From: Ditibartonella apis
Lineage (GTDB): Bacteria; Pseudomonadota; Alphaproteobacteria; Rhizobiales; Rhizobiaceae
DNA length: 64,000 nucleotides
NCBI RefSeq assembly: GCF_001952075.1
Contig: NZ_LXYU01000003.1
Span: forward strand, 310,001-374,000
Direction of reading: 5' to 3'
Numbering within the stretch: position 1 is the first letter of the stretch; the number at the start of each line of letters is the position of its first letter. Below are positions 1 to 9,544 of this stretch, in pieces. The translations under genes and the position numbers were made by a program. The notes under the pieces were generated by a model. That model ran no database searches and was not told where the DNA came from. It was given only the letters and a program-made list of their open reading frames with translations.

Positions 1-276
1 GCTGCGTTGAGCCGGTGTCAGGTCTTCGATATCTTCGGCATTGACGCCGACATTTCCAATATGCGGAAAAGTAAATGTTACAATCTGGTCGGTATAGGAA
101 GGATCGGTGAGGATTTCCTCATATCCGGTCATAGCAGTATTGAAGCAGACTTCAGCTTCAATGGAACCTGTTCTACCCAAACCTTTACCTTCAATGACGG
201 TTCCGTCTGCTAATACCAAAAGCGCAGTGGGTTTCGTGGTACCCCATGGTAAAGTCGTTTTTGCTGTATTAGTCAT
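1..276 (-). CDS. carA: Carbamoyl-phosphate synthase small subunit, 5' part
   Basis: Glutaminase subunit of carbamoyl-phosphate synthase, which supplies ammonia from glutamine to CarB for arginine and pyrimidine synthesis in the cytoplasm. Reading the minus strand from the ATG at 274-276 gives 92 residues without a stop, running off the window edge. They include the typical N-terminal elements [15 protein letters not shown], then [20 protein letters not shown] and a [14 protein letters not shown] stretch, all strongly conserved in CarA. The catalytic Cys-His-Glu glutaminase domain lies outside the window. A purine-rich GAGAGTGAG just upstream of the ATG serves as ribosome binding site. It is divergent from yqeY with about 260 bp between them. 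Confidence 0.95.
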   Translation of the reverse strand, partial: MTNTAKTTLPWGTTKPTALLVLADGTVIEGKGLGRTGSIEAEVCFNTAMTGYEEILTDPSYTDQIVTFTFPHIGNVGVNAEDIEDLTPAQRS

Positions 277-535
277 CGCTCACTCTCAATTAAACGTTGG
301 TTTAAAACGGCGCGTTTATTGTTCGCACTAAAAAGCCGCAAGCAAATGGCATCTGCTGGGCGTTCGAGTTTTCCAATCTTCGGCTAAGGTTTGTGATATA
401 GGAGCTTTGATCGGTAAGGTAAAGAGCAATGGAAGTCTTTTTCAAGGCTTTTTCCATTATTTTTAACGCACTCCATTGCATGAGTGACGGCGATTTTGTA
501 GACCAAGACAAATTTCCACAGGAGTGAACAGAACC

Positions 536-988
536 ATGTTGCGTGATGACATTAATAATGCGTTGAAAACTGCTATGAAGGAACATGATAAAGCCCGGCT
601 TTCAACCCTTCGTCTTATCAATGCAGCCGTCAAAGACCGCGATATTGCCAATCGAGGAGAAGGCAAACCCGCCGTTGACGACACCGAATTGCAATCCATT
701 CTCGCTAAAATGATCAAACAGCGCGAGGAGTCGGTAAAGCTTTATAATGAAGGTGGACGGCCGGAGCTTGCAAAAGCCGAAAGCGATGAAATTGCTGTTA
801 TCCGCGAGTTTTTGCCGCGCCAGCTTGATGAAAACGAGGTTCAAAAGGCAATTAATGATGGTCTTGAAGCAACCGGTGCGGAAAGCTTGCGAGATATGGG
901 CAAGGTCATGGCATGGCTCAAAGAACGCTATAACGGACAGATGGACTTTGCAAAAGTTGGCAGCACTATTCGTGAAAAGCTGAAATAA
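536..988 (+). CDS. yqeY: GatB/YqeY domain protein
   Basis: Small helical protein of the GatB/YqeY family, related to the tRNA-binding tail domain of the aspartyl/glutamyl-tRNA amidotransferase B subunit. Its own role is not settled. The 150-residue product has the family pattern throughout: MLRDDINNALKTAMKEHD, then LSTLRLINAAVKDRDIA, then KMIKQREESVKLYNEGGRPELA and the C-terminal MGKVMAWLKERYNGQMDF. A GTG at 524 is in frame, but the AGGAG at 520-524 overlaps it and is well placed for the ATG at 536, so I chose 536. It is divergent from carA and followed by a strong terminator, so it looks monocistronic. Confidence 0.93.
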   Translation: MLRDDINNALKTAMKEHDKARLSTLRLINAAVKDRDIANRGEGKPAVDDTELQSILAKMIKQREESVKLYNEGGRPELAKAESDEIAVIREFLPRQLDENEVQKAINDGLEATGAESLRDMGKVMAWLKERYNGQMDFAKVGSTIREKLK

Positions 989-1081
989 TTCCAGCACTTT
1001 CAAGCCGGTTAAAAAATCAGCTGGAGTTTTCAAACTCTTTAAATAAAGCCATTTGAAAATGACTTGCAAAAGCACTTCCAT

Positions 1082-1111
1082 AAAGGCACCTTTTTCGAAG
1101 GTGCCTTTTTT
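1082..1111 (+). terminator. Rho-independent terminator after yqeY
   Basis: A 9-bp stem AAAGGCACC / GGTGCCTTT with a nine-base loop is followed by a run of T. It sits about 95 bp after the yqeY stop. On the minus strand the flanking A-run also gives U residues, so it may work for both directions and also end the GlsB-type gene. Confidence 0.85.
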
Positions 1112-1191
1112 CATGTTTCTCCTAAAAATCCTGAACGATCGGCAGAGAATAATCAGCCAGTCCCTGATCGGGTTTTAAACAAAATAAAATT

Positions 1192-1443
1192 TTACGAGCG
1201 TATCAACCGGCCAAGCCAGATCAGAATGCAGGCACCGATAAAGCCGGAAATCAGATATCCGAAACCACCGGCGAAAGTAACGCCGAAAAGACTGAATATA
1301 AAACTTGCGAGCGATGCGCCCACAATACCAAGAATGATATTCACAATAAGGCCGGTGTTGCTTTTCATAAATGTTTTTGCTGCCCAGCCAGCCAATCCGC
1401 CAATGATGATCGCGGCAATCCAACCTACACTTGCGTCATGCAT
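1192..1443 (-). CDS. GlsB/YeaQ/YmgE-type small membrane protein
   Basis: Small inner-membrane protein of the transglycosylase-associated (GlsB/YeaQ/YmgE) family, usually linked to general stress; biochemical role unknown. The 83 residues form three hydrophobic helices: one near residues 7-22 (WIAAIIIGGLAGWAA), one with GLIVNIILGIVGA, and one with GGFGYLISGFIGACILIWLG. The glycine-rich helices and short loops are the family signature. The start at 1443 follows GAAGGAGATATCT, an excellent ribosome binding site; an in-frame start 15 bp upstream would overlap that site. It converges on yqeY. Confidence 0.9.
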   Translation of the reverse strand: MHDASVGWIAAIIIGGLAGWAAKTFMKSNTGLIVNIILGIVGASLASFIFSLFGVTFAGGFGYLISGFIGACILIWLGRLIRS

Positions 1444-1857
1444 AGATATCTCCTTCAATCGGAATGAATTTTAATGAAAAAGGTTAGGGCGCGCGTTTTC
1501 TTCTTCAAGTATCTTGAAGGTTTCTTCTTGTCTTGAAGCCCTTGTCGGCAAAAGTGCAGTGACAAATTGAAATATCAGCGAAGGGAATTTGAAAAACCAA
1601 TTCGAGGTGGTTTTGAAAAGGTTAGGCTGATTTTATTTCTCTTTTGAAGTGGAAAGACGAGGCTGTCATATTTCTGGAGTGACCAGACTTAAAAGATATA
1701 ATGAAGCGGATATTTCCTAAAAAGTCGGGCAATTTCCGTTCCTGCCGTTTGATCACATTTTAAAACAAATGCTTAACCGTCTTTTCAGTCGGGGTGTTGG
1801 ATTCAACTGCAACAATGTTTAAGTTAATAGGACTGGAACCGGAGACGACAAGAAGTA
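1444..1857. other. Intergenic region before dnaG
   Basis: About 410 bp between the divergent GlsB-type gene and dnaG. It should contain promoters for both. I see no convincing coding frame or strong hairpin, and no clear -35/-10 pair. Confidence 0.5.
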
Positions 1858-3789
1858 ATGCGTTTTTCACCCGATTTTCTTGACGAAATTCGTGCACGCC
1901 TGCCAATTTCAACAGTGGTTGGCCAGAGGGTGAATTTCGACCCGAAAAAAAGTAATGTTTCGCGTGGTGATTTCTGGGGGTGCTGCCCCTTCCATGGCGA
2001 AAAAACGCCGAGTTTCCATTGCGAAGACCGGAAAGGCCGTTACCATTGCTTCGGGTGTGGGGCAAGCGGAGATATATTCACTTTTGTGACCGAGATTGAC
2101 GGTATCCAGTTTCCCGAAGCGGTCGAGCGTTTGGCAAATCAGGCGGGTGTCCGGATGCCTGCACGTGACAAGGATGCCGAGAGACAGGAAAAGATCAAAA
2201 AAGACCTTTATGATGTCATGAGCCTTGCAGCGAGTTTTTTTAAAAGCAAATTGTATGCGCAAGAAGGGGCTTTGGCGCGAAGCTACCTTGAGGGGCGGCA
2301 AATGCCGAAAGCAATGATTGACCGCTTCCATATCGGTTTTTCGCCGGATGCACGTGACGCCTTGAAGGATGCACTGATTGCCAAGGATATTTCATTAAAA
2401 CAGATGGAAGATTGCGGGCTGGTTGTTGCAGCCGATGATGGCACGGCACCTTATGACCGGTTCAGAAACCGCATCATGTTTCCGATTGCCGATTTGCGTG
2501 GGCGCATTGTTGCCTTTGGCGGGCGCGCAATGGACAAGAATGTACGGGCAAAATATTTAAACAGTCCGGAAACAGTGCTCTTCCATAAAGGCAAAATGCT
2601 TTATAATGCAGCCACTGCCAGAAAAGCCGCACAGGCGAAAGCGCAAGAAAGTTCAAAACCTATCTATGTTGTTGAAGGTTATATGGATGTGATTGCCATG
2701 GCCAAAGCCGGTGTCGACACTGCTGTTGCCCCGCTTGGCACAGCTTTGACCGAAGACCAGATTGCACTTTTATGGCGCATGACACCTGATCCGGTCTTCT
2801 GTTTTGATGGTGACGACGCGGGTGTTCATGCAGCTTTTCGGGCAGCCGAGCGCATTTTGCCGGTTTTGAAAGCCGGCGTTTCCGCGCGTTTTATTCTATT
2901 GCCCGGTGGCAAAGATCCTGATGATATTGTCAAAAACGGTGGGGCGGATAGTTTGAAAGTCGAACTGTCGAAATCCATTCCGCTTGCCGAACTTTTATGG
3001 CGTAAATACACTTTCGGCCAGCAATTCGAAACGCCGGAAGCACGCGCCGCTCTCGAGCGCGAAATCAAGTCGGTCATTTTCACAATCAAGGATGAAAGTT
3101 TACGGCATTATTATTTACAGGATCTACGCGATCGGCTGCGCAATCTGTTTCGTCCGGCTTTTTTCAAGAATAATGGCAAGAATTATCGTGGTAAGCGGAG
3201 TACGAGCATAATTGGCGGTGGTCCGAGTGCCAGCCTTGCCAATTCCAATCTGGTCAAAAATTCGACAAGTTTTATTCCCCTGCGTGAAGCCGCAATATTG
3301 ATGACATTGGCTTCCCATCCGGAACTCTGGTACGAAGATTTTGAAACTTTGGCAAAGCTCGAGTTACAAAATCCTGCACTGATCGGCCTTCATCGTGCTA
3401 TGCTTGAAATAATGGGGGAATGGCAACCCGATGATGCCAATGCCATGATGAAGCTTTTGAAACAAAAGGGGCAGGAGCAAATCCTTAACCGGATTCATGA
3501 TCTTTTAAAAAATCTTGGGTTCCGCTGTGCTTTTGCCGAAGCGCCGATTGAAGATGCAAGAGAAGCTTTAAAGCAGGCTGTGTACTTGCATCTGCGTGCG
3601 CATAACCTACATAAGAGGTTGCGTGACATTGAAGCCGAGCTTTTGGAAAAATCGGATAGCAGTATGTTCACCTTGTTGGGTGACGTAAAAGCAGAGCTCG
3701 AAAAGACCGAGGCCGTGGAGGCTTTGATAGATGGTTTCGGACGATGGAAAGAAGACGAATCAGAACCGGATGAGTCGGAAAAACAATAA
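1858..3789 (+). CDS. dnaG: DNA primase
   Basis: Makes RNA primers for chromosome replication, working with the replicative helicase DnaB. The 643-residue protein is a normal length. An N-terminal CHC2 zinc finger has ligands at about C43, H46, C64 and C67 (CPFHGEKTPSF ... YHCFGCGASGD). The catalytic RNA polymerase core follows, with the TOPRIM elements VVEGYMDVIAMAKAG and CFDGDDAGVHAA holding the acidic metal-binding residues. The last 200 residues are the less conserved helicase-interaction domain, ending in an acidic tail (EDESEPDESEKQ). The ATG at 1858 directly precedes the typical MRFSPDFLDEIRARLPI start. rpoD follows after a gap of about 410 bp, the usual order in Rhizobiales. Confidence 0.98.
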   Translation: MRFSPDFLDEIRARLPISTVVGQRVNFDPKKSNVSRGDFWGCCPFHGEKTPSFHCEDRKGRYHCFGCGASGDIFTFVTEIDGIQFPEAVERLANQAGVRMPARDKDAERQEKIKKDLYDVMSLAASFFKSKLYAQEGALARSYLEGRQMPKAMIDRFHIGFSPDARDALKDALIAKDISLKQMEDCGLVVAADDGTAPYDRFRNRIMFPIADLRGRIVAFGGRAMDKNVRAKYLNSPETVLFHKGKMLYNAATARKAAQAKAQESSKPIYVVEGYMDVIAMAKAGVDTAVAPLGTALTEDQIALLWRMTPDPVFCFDGDDAGVHAAFRAAERILPVLKAGVSARFILLPGGKDPDDIVKNGGADSLKVELSKSIPLAELLWRKYTFGQQFETPEARAALEREIKSVIFTIKDESLRHYYLQDLRDRLRNLFRPAFFKNNGKNYRGKRSTSIIGGGPSASLANSNLVKNSTSFIPLREAAILMTLASHPELWYEDFETLAKLELQNPALIGLHRAMLEIMGEWQPDDANAMMKLLKQKGQEQILNRIHDLLKNLGFRCAFAEAPIEDAREALKQAVYLHLRAHNLHKRLRDIEAELLEKSDSSMFTLLGDVKAELEKTEAVEALIDGFGRWKEDESEPDESEKQ

Positions 3790-4203
3790 ATGATTCGCTT
3801 TTTTGTCGCGAATCAGCCACGAAAGCCCAGATATGCTATAACGAGCGAAAAATCAGGTTAAGGAAGACAGTGCGATTCTAAAAGCGGGTAACGTGTTTCT
3901 TAAATGTGAAACGGCGGTCGCACAAGAGCTATGGAACATTTAGGGACGATTGGTGTTGAAGAAAACTCAGGCAGGATTTGACATTATCTTAAAAAGAAAT
4001 TCTCCTACATTAATCTTTTTTAAAAATCGGCTGCTCTAAGAAGCTTTAAGGATTGGTAACGGGACGCAGATATTGCGGGCGAATTCAGCCAGAAATGGCG
4101 GCTTGAAGATTAGCCGGAAAATGGCTGTGGGTTAAGAATGAGTAGAAAGTTGCAAGACACAATTTTTCAAGTGTGCGATGTGACCGAGCGGAGTTAACAC
4201 GGA
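3790..4203. promoter_or_regulatory. dnaG-rpoD intergenic region, probable rpoD promoter
   Basis: About 410 bp without a credible coding frame. Since it precedes the housekeeping sigma gene it probably carries its promoter. A TTGACA occurs near 3977, but no good -10 lies 16-18 bp downstream (TACATT is about 22 bp away), so I do not assign a specific promoter. No terminator for dnaG was recognised. Confidence 0.35.
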
Positions 4204-6228
4204 ATGGCAACAAAGGTAAAACAGACAGAAAATGCAGAGACCGAGCGCGAAGGTAGCGGCGATGGTCCTCTTTTGGATCTGTCCGATGATGTCGTAAAGA
4301 AAATGATCAAGGCTGCGAAGAAGCGCGGCTTTGTCACAATGGATGAATTGAATGCTGTTCTTCCGTCAGAAGAGGTGACTTCCGAACAGATTGAAGACAC
4401 AATGGCCATGTTGTCGGACATGGGCATCAATGTTGTCGAGGATGACGAAGAAGCCGAAGCCGAAAATGCATCGGAAGAGGAAGAAACCTCTGAAGGCGGT
4501 GAGCTGGTAGAAGCCGGTGGTCATGCTCTGGCAACGACATCAAAACGCGACCAGAATGACCGGACAGATGATCCGGTGCGCATGTATTTGCGTGAAATGG
4601 GCGCTGTCGAGCTGTTGTCGCGTGAAGGCGAAATCGCTATCGCCAAACGTATCGAGGCCGGTCGCGAGACGATGATTGCCGGCTTGTGTGAAAGCCCGCT
4701 TACATTCCAGGCGTTGATTATCTGGCGTGAAGAGCTCAACGAACAGCGAATTCTTTTGCGCGAGATTATCGATCTTGAAACCACCTATGCCGGCCCGGAA
4801 GCAAAACAGGCACCTGTCATCGAGCATATTGAGGATTTGAAGCCCAAGGAAGAAGCTCCCAAGCGTGTGGTTCACGATGATGACGACATTACCGATGTCG
4901 GTGGCGAAACGGTCGAACCGGAAGAAGACGACGAGGATGATGACGAAAACAATCTTTCGCTCGCCGCAATGGAAAACGAACTTCGTCCGCAAGTTATGGA
5001 GACATTGGACTTCATCGCGGATACTTACGCAAAATTGCGTAAATTGCAGGATCAGCATGTTGAAAGCAGTCTGGCTGACCATGATGAAGGTGCACTCACT
5101 CCGGCGCAAAAGAAAAAATATAAGCAGCTCAAGGATGATCTGGTCAAGGCTGTTAAATCATTGTCGCTCAACCAGAACCGTATTGAGGCGCTGGTCGAAC
5201 AACTCTATGACATTAATAAACGTCTGGTAAAAAGCGAAGGCAAGTTGAAACGTCTTGCCGATTCCTATGGCGTCGGTCACGAGGAATTCCTGAAACAGTA
5301 TCAGGGTCGCGAAATGGACTCCGACTGGATCAATTACATTTCCACATTGCCTGCCCACGGCTGGAAGGAATTTGCTACACGTGAGGCAAAATCCATTCAG
5401 GATTTGCGCAGCGAAATACAGATGTTGGCACAGGAAACGGCTATTTCCATTGGTGAATTCCGCCGCATTGTCAATCAGGTCCAGAAGGGCGAACGGGAAG
5501 CTGCCATTGCCAAGAAGGAAATGGTCGAAGCCAATTTGCGTCTGGTTATCTCGATTGCCAAAAAATACACCAATCGCGGTTTGCAATTCCTTGATCTTAT
5601 TCAGGAAGGCAATATCGGCTTGATGAAAGCGGTCGACAAATTCGAATATCGTCGTGGTTACAAGTTTTCCACATATGCAACATGGTGGATCCGTCAGGCT
5701 ATTACCCGTTCGATTGCCGATCAGGCACGCACTATCCGTATTCCGGTTCATATGATCGAGACGATCAACAAAATTGTTCGCACCTCTCGTCAGATGCTGC
5801 ATGAAATCGGGCGTGAGCCGACACCGGAAGAATTGTCGGAAAAACTTGCAATGCCGCTTGAAAAAGTGCGCAAGGTGCTGAAAATTGCCAAGGAGCCGAT
5901 TTCGCTTGAAACACCTGTTGGTGATGAGGAAGACTCACATTTGGGCGATTTTATTGAAGACAAGAATGCGCTATTGCCAATCGACGCCGCCATTCAGGCA
6001 AATTTGCGCGATACGACCACACGTGTTCTTGCCTCGCTCACCCCTCGTGAAGAACGCGTTTTACGTATGCGTTTCGGTATCGGCATGAATACAGATCATA
6101 CTTTGGAAGAGGTCGGCCAGCAGTTTTCGGTTACTCGCGAACGTATCCGCCAGATCGAAGCGAAAGCATTGCGCAAGCTCAAACATCCGAGCCGTTCGCG
6201 CAAGTTGAGAAGTTTTCTTGATTCTTGA
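4204..6228 (+). CDS. rpoD: RNA polymerase primary sigma factor (sigma-70)
   Basis: Housekeeping sigma factor that directs RNA polymerase to most promoters. The 674 residues show the full primary-sigma layout. Region 1.1 is at the N-terminus ([20 protein letters not shown]), followed by an acidic linker. Region 1.2 is [20 protein letters not shown]. The large non-conserved region has an acidic run ([11 protein letters not shown]). Region 2 has [20 protein letters not shown] and the -10 melting segment [20 protein letters not shown]. Region 3 follows, and region 4.2 has the -35 helix-turn-helix [20 protein letters not shown]. The ATG at 4204 gives the expected MATKVKQ start. A strong terminator follows the stop within 20 bp. 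Confidence 0.99.
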   Translation: MATKVKQTENAETEREGSGDGPLLDLSDDVVKKMIKAAKKRGFVTMDELNAVLPSEEVTSEQIEDTMAMLSDMGINVVEDDEEAEAENASEEEETSEGGELVEAGGHALATTSKRDQNDRTDDPVRMYLREMGAVELLSREGEIAIAKRIEAGRETMIAGLCESPLTFQALIIWREELNEQRILLREIIDLETTYAGPEAKQAPVIEHIEDLKPKEEAPKRVVHDDDDITDVGGETVEPEEDDEDDDENNLSLAAMENELRPQVMETLDFIADTYAKLRKLQDQHVESSLADHDEGALTPAQKKKYKQLKDDLVKAVKSLSLNQNRIEALVEQLYDINKRLVKSEGKLKRLADSYGVGHEEFLKQYQGREMDSDWINYISTLPAHGWKEFATREAKSIQDLRSEIQMLAQETAISIGEFRRIVNQVQKGEREAAIAKKEMVEANLRLVISIAKKYTNRGLQFLDLIQEGNIGLMKAVDKFEYRRGYKFSTYATWWIRQAITRSIADQARTIRIPVHMIETINKIVRTSRQMLHEIGREPTPEELSEKLAMPLEKVRKVLKIAKEPISLETPVGDEEDSHLGDFIEDKNALLPIDAAIQANLRDTTTRVLASLTPREERVLRMRFGIGMNTDHTLEEVGQQFSVTRERIRQIEAKALRKLKHPSRSRKLRSFLDS

Positions 6229-6244
6229 TTCTTGATTATTGTTA

Positions 6245-6279
6245 AAAAGGCACAGAGCCTGAATGGTTCTGTGCCTTTT
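6245..6279 (+). terminator. Rho-independent terminator after rpoD
   Basis: A 12-bp perfect stem AAAAGGCACAGA / TCTGTGCCTTTT with an 11-base loop and terminal T-run begins 17 bp after the rpoD stop. It separates rpoD from the HlyU-family gene. Confidence 0.9.
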
Positions 6280-6303
6280 CATTCTAATGTTCGGGATAAA
6301 TCC

Positions 6304-6594
6304 ATGTCATTTTTGCAAAAGCTTTTTGGTAAATCTCCACGCACTTCGAGTGAAAACGCAGAAATTGACGGCGGCCAGACCGAATATAAAGGCTTTATCA
6401 TTTCGGCGACACCTTACAAAAATGAAGGCCAGTTACAAAGTTGCGGCGTTATTTCGAAAACCGTTAATGGCGAAAAAAAGGAATACCGGTTTATCCGTGC
6501 CGACCGTTTTACCAACCTTGATGATGCCGTTGCTATGATTCATATCAAAGGCCGCCAGATTATTGACGAGCAGGGCGAACGGATTTTTAAATAA
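6304..6594 (+). CDS. HlyU-family protein
   Basis: Small protein of the HlyU family (Pfam HlyU), named after a Vibrio haemolysin activator, though the alphaproteobacterial members are short and their role is not established. The 96 residues contain the family core EYKGFIISATPYKNEGQLQ, then GVISKTVNGEKKEYRFIRAD and the ending GRQIIDEQGERIFK. I start at the ATG at 6304 (MSFLQKLFGK), typical for Rhizobiales homologues. The longer frame from 6232 would run through the rpoD terminator. It stands alone between rpoD and the YcgN-type gene. Confidence 0.85.
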   Translation: MSFLQKLFGKSPRTSSENAEIDGGQTEYKGFIISATPYKNEGQLQSCGVISKTVNGEKKEYRFIRADRFTNLDDAVAMIHIKGRQIIDEQGERIFK

Positions 6595-6711
6595 TAGCCT
6601 GTTTTCAGCGTCTCTAATGGCTTGCATTTGTCGTAAATTGAAAAGCAACCCATCGTTTCCGGTCTGTCAGGGCAACAAGCTTTAAATGAAAGCCCGATGA
6701 AAGAATGCCGC

Positions 6712-7164
6712 ATGGACAAGCTTCCATTCTATAAAACAAAAACATTGGAACAAATGACTACCGAAGAATGGGAAAGTCTTTGCGATGGTTGCGGGCTTTG
6801 CTGTTTGCAAAAGTTGGAAGATGAAGACACTGGAGAAATCTTTGTAACCGCTGTTGGCTGTCGGTTGCTTGACGCGAAAACCTGCCAATGTAGCGATTAT
6901 CAAAATCGCAAGTCCATTGTTCCCGATTGCCTTTATCTTGACATTGAAATGGTGCGCTCGGTGCGCTGGTTGCCGGAAACTTGTGCCTATAAGCTGGTTG
7001 ATGAAGGGAAAGACCTGCCGTCATGGCATCACCTTGTTTCCCATGACGAGGAAAGCGTGCATAAAGCCCATATTTCCGCCCGCGATAAAATTCTCGTTCA
7101 TGAAGACGACCTTAACTTTGAAGAAGATTATCTTGATTACATCATCGGCCCGATTAACGGCTGA
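6712..7164 (+). CDS. YcgN-type cysteine cluster protein (UPF0260)
   Basis: Cytoplasmic protein of the UPF0260/YcgN family with a conserved cysteine cluster that probably binds metal; function unknown. The 150 residues have CDGCGLCCLQKLEDEDTGE near the N-terminus, then VGCRLLDAKTCQCSDYQNR, PDCLYLD, RWLPETCAYKL and SWHHLVS, the family pattern in order. Two starts are possible, 6697 and 6712. Family members begin with a short stretch before KTKTLEQMTTEEWE, and GAAAGA lies at suitable distance, so I prefer 6712. The ending DYIIGPING is also typical. Confidence 0.88.
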   Translation: MDKLPFYKTKTLEQMTTEEWESLCDGCGLCCLQKLEDEDTGEIFVTAVGCRLLDAKTCQCSDYQNRKSIVPDCLYLDIEMVRSVRWLPETCAYKLVDEGKDLPSWHHLVSHDEESVHKAHISARDKILVHEDDLNFEEDYLDYIIGPING

Positions 7165-7666
7165 CGTTTAAGACTTCGCAGGCGCTTATTTTTCCGTTTG
7201 CTTGTTGGAATAGGCCTTTCGAAGAAACGCGGGAGATATAACGTAAAATCGTGATTGCGGATAATAACGGCAACAATTGGCCGTTAAAACAAGGATTTCT
7301 TGAAGCTGTAACATATCTGCCGGAATTTCCACGCGCGAACCGGAAGCGTTCCGAGGGCTACCCTTTTAAAACCTGTAAGAAGACGAACCCCTTTGTCTGC
7401 GAACTTTTGTGAAGTTCTCAGGCACGAAAAATTTTCGAAGACCAATCTCGTCTCGAATGCCATTCGTCTTTACTATGCAGATCAAAAGTGATGCATGTTC
7501 CTTGTCCGGTTAGGTTGTTAAGCGCATAGGTTCGCGCTTAAAACGGTCTACAATGTTGACCGGTGAGACCTAGCCACAGATTAACCCTACGGTCGTTTTT
7601 TGGCTTCCCGATGAAATGCTATGCCGGAAAATGAACAGTGAAGAACAGCGCCAGAAGCGACTCTCA
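7165..7666. other. Intergenic region with several hairpins
   Basis: About 500 bp without a credible gene. It holds small stems: CGGAA-GCG-TTCCG near 7339-7351, a stem around 7395-7420 that pairs CTG/CAG and GAACTT/AAGTTC with single-base mismatches, and near 7560-7600 a GACCG ... CGGTC pair followed by TTTTTT on the plus strand. This would fit a structured RNA, but I recognise no known family. Confidence 0.3.
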
Positions 7667-8401
7667 TTATTGTTCGATCGCAAATGTCATTGTCACATTG
7701 ACCTTGTAATCAAGTTCGCCGGAAGAAAAATTGGTTTCGTTCCGATATGCTGTGGCACTTGCACTCATAAGTCGCGGCATCATCATATTGCCTGAGTTAT
7801 CTTCAGCAATGGTAATGACGTTTCCAAGTTTTACATTTGCGCTTTCAGCCAAAGTTTTGGCCTTGGCTATTGCCTCTGCAACCGCTTTTTTCCTTGCATT
7901 TGTAAGGTAAGGTTTTGTATCGGCATTCGTAAACGTAATGCCGTTTACAGAATTCACACCCAACTTCATCGCTTCATCAAAAATCTTTCCGGCCTTGTTT
8001 ATATCGCGCACACGCACGCTCAAACTATTGGAAACACGATAAAGAGGCGTATTTGCCTTTTTGGTTTTTTCATTTTCCTCGACACGGTAAATAGCAAGCC
8101 CCGAAGTCATCAGATCGGCATTTTTTATGCCCTCTTTCTTAAAAGCATCGAGAACCTTGTTCATCGTTCCATTATTGGCATTCATCGCAGAATCCGCAGT
8201 TTCCCCTTCGGTCTCGACTGCAAGATTGATAATCGCAATATCAGGTTTTGCCTGTTCGTCTCCTGTTGCCTGAACGACAATCACGGGTTCTGTTTTGTTC
8301 ATATTGATAGATTCCGCATGAAGCGTGGACGGCAAGGCAACACATAAAAGGCCGGCAAGCATTGCTGCAGTTTTTGTATAATGAAAATAAAATTTTGTCA
8401 T
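7667..8401 (-). CDS. SIMPL-domain (DUF541) exported protein
   Basis: Predicted periplasmic or outer-membrane-associated protein of the SIMPL/DUF541 family (YggE, BP26/Omp28 of Brucella). The family is linked to oxidative stress and forms ring-like oligomers in Brucella; exact role unknown. From the ATG at 8401 there are 244 residues: a signal peptide (MTKFYFHYTKTAAMLAGLLC ... LHA), then the SIMPL domain with VVQATGDEQAKPDIAIINLA, YRVSNSLSVRVRDINKAG, and ARKKAVAEAIAKAKTLAESA, ending in VNVTMTFAIEQ. An in-frame start 27 bp upstream exists, but 8401 gives a cleaner signal peptide. In Brucella the homologue is an immunodominant antigen. Confidence 0.9.
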   Translation of the reverse strand: MTKFYFHYTKTAAMLAGLLCVALPSTLHAESINMNKTEPVIVVQATGDEQAKPDIAIINLAVETEGETADSAMNANNGTMNKVLDAFKKEGIKNADLMTSGLAIYRVEENEKTKKANTPLYRVSNSLSVRVRDINKAGKIFDEAMKLGVNSVNGITFTNADTKPYLTNARKKAVAEAIAKAKTLAESANVKLGNVITIAEDNSGNMMMPRLMSASATAYRNETNFSSGELDYKVNVTMTFAIEQ

Positions 8402-8559
8402 TGTCGTCCAAGCCTCGTTTTCAATCATTTGTTATCATTTAAATAGAGTTTTAGACGCGCGATAAAAGCTTGAAGCGCTAAATTTTTCAAAAAGGTGAAT
8501 AAGTTGGCACGTGGGCACTTGTGTTGACAAAATTTTTAGGTTATTGCGGGGCTTCCGTG

Positions 8560-8636
8560 GGGCCTGTAGCTCAATTGGTTAGAGCCGGCGGCTCATAACC
8601 GCTTGGTTGGGGGTTCGAGTCCCTCCGGGCCCACCA
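8560..8636 (+). tRNA. tRNA with CAU anticodon (tRNA-Ile2 or tRNA-Met)
   Basis: A full cloverleaf ending in an encoded CCA. The acceptor stem GGGCCTG pairs with CGGGCCC, discriminator A. The D arm is GCTC/GAGC, the anticodon stem GGCGG/CCGCT encloses loop CTCATAA (anticodon CAT), and the T loop is TTCGAGT. The G1-C72 pair rules out initiator tRNA. The anticodon arm resembles E. coli tRNA-Ile2 (lysidine-modified, reads AUA) more than elongator Met, though such genes are often annotated as Met. It borders an AT-rich accessory stretch. Confidence 0.95.
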
Positions 8637-9544
8637 CCTTTTTCAGTTTTATTGGCTTTGTTACCACTCTGATTATCTGATTTTTATCATTCTGATGCAT
8701 ATATTAGCTATCGCATTTGCGGTGTTCTCAAGAAGAGATTCGATAGGGGGCGCAGGTTTGAGACGAGCAGCAGTAGCGTGTTTTTTATCTTAGTGACTTT
8801 GTTTGCTCGAAGATGCAGCATGTTGAGAAAGATGTTACGAGATAACTCAATTGGATTTCTACCCCACCTAGAACTCAATCTACTAATTAATTCACGCTCT
8901 TTTATTCTCGCCGCGCTGTTGCTGTGATATCGTCGTTAATCGGTTAGCTCCCTCATTTAGAGTGAGATGTCGAAAAATAAGAAATCACGAACTTAAAGAA
9001 TTTGAAGGACAGCAATAGAATTTAATGATTTTATAGTGCTTTTGAAGCCAACATTTTTATTACAAACTTACGATGTAATTTTTGTCTTTTAATAATTCTA
9101 TCGTACATAAACGAAATATATTTCTTAAATTTGTACGTTTTAAGAGAAAAATTATATAGGTTAATTCAATATTTTAATTTTAAAATTCATAATATATCGT
9201 GTTATTATAAATAATATGTATAAAATACGTAATATTAAAGAAAATAATTATTTAACACGTTTATGATTACGATTGGTTTCTCATAAAATCAATTGAGTGA
9301 TATAGTTTTTCGTTCACAGGCTACACAATAGATCATCAAGCAAATGTTACCGGACACCACATCATGTGGAGTTAGAACGGGAGCAAGCACATCTAAAGGG
9401 AATAGAATTTTTGGTATTGGATTTTTCTGATGCGAATGCTAATGAGTTCCCGATTTATGTCGTCTTATACGTTAGTTACGTTTGATATATTTTCATAGCT
9501 GTATAACTGAATGATAACCGTTAGAGCGGGTTAGGTGCTTTAGG
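8637..9544. other. AT-rich gap downstream of the tRNA
   Basis: About 900 bp without a credible gene, increasingly AT-rich from about 9000 to 9300. It separates the tRNA from the acyltransferase gene. No integrase, transposase or repeat of the tRNA 3' end was seen. It looks like accessory DNA inserted by the tRNA, or the remains of such. Confidence 0.45.

Noticed and set aside
7-331. Two overlapping plus-strand frames at the window start
   Set aside because: They are antisense to the carA start, whose minus-strand translation gives an unmistakable CarA N-terminus.
3970-4010. TTGACA as rpoD promoter
   Set aside because: The nearest -10-like TACATT is about 22 bp downstream, too far for a normal promoter.
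4540-5109. 189-codon minus-strand frame
   Set aside because: It lies wholly inside rpoD in antisense and has no family likeness; it is open because of rpoD codon composition.
5158-5802. 214-codon minus-strand frame
   Set aside because: Antisense to the conserved rpoD sigma regions; no separate evidence of coding.
7165-7666. tmRNA, 6S RNA or glycine riboswitch
   Set aside because: None of the conserved cores, nor a tmRNA peptide tag, could be recognised.
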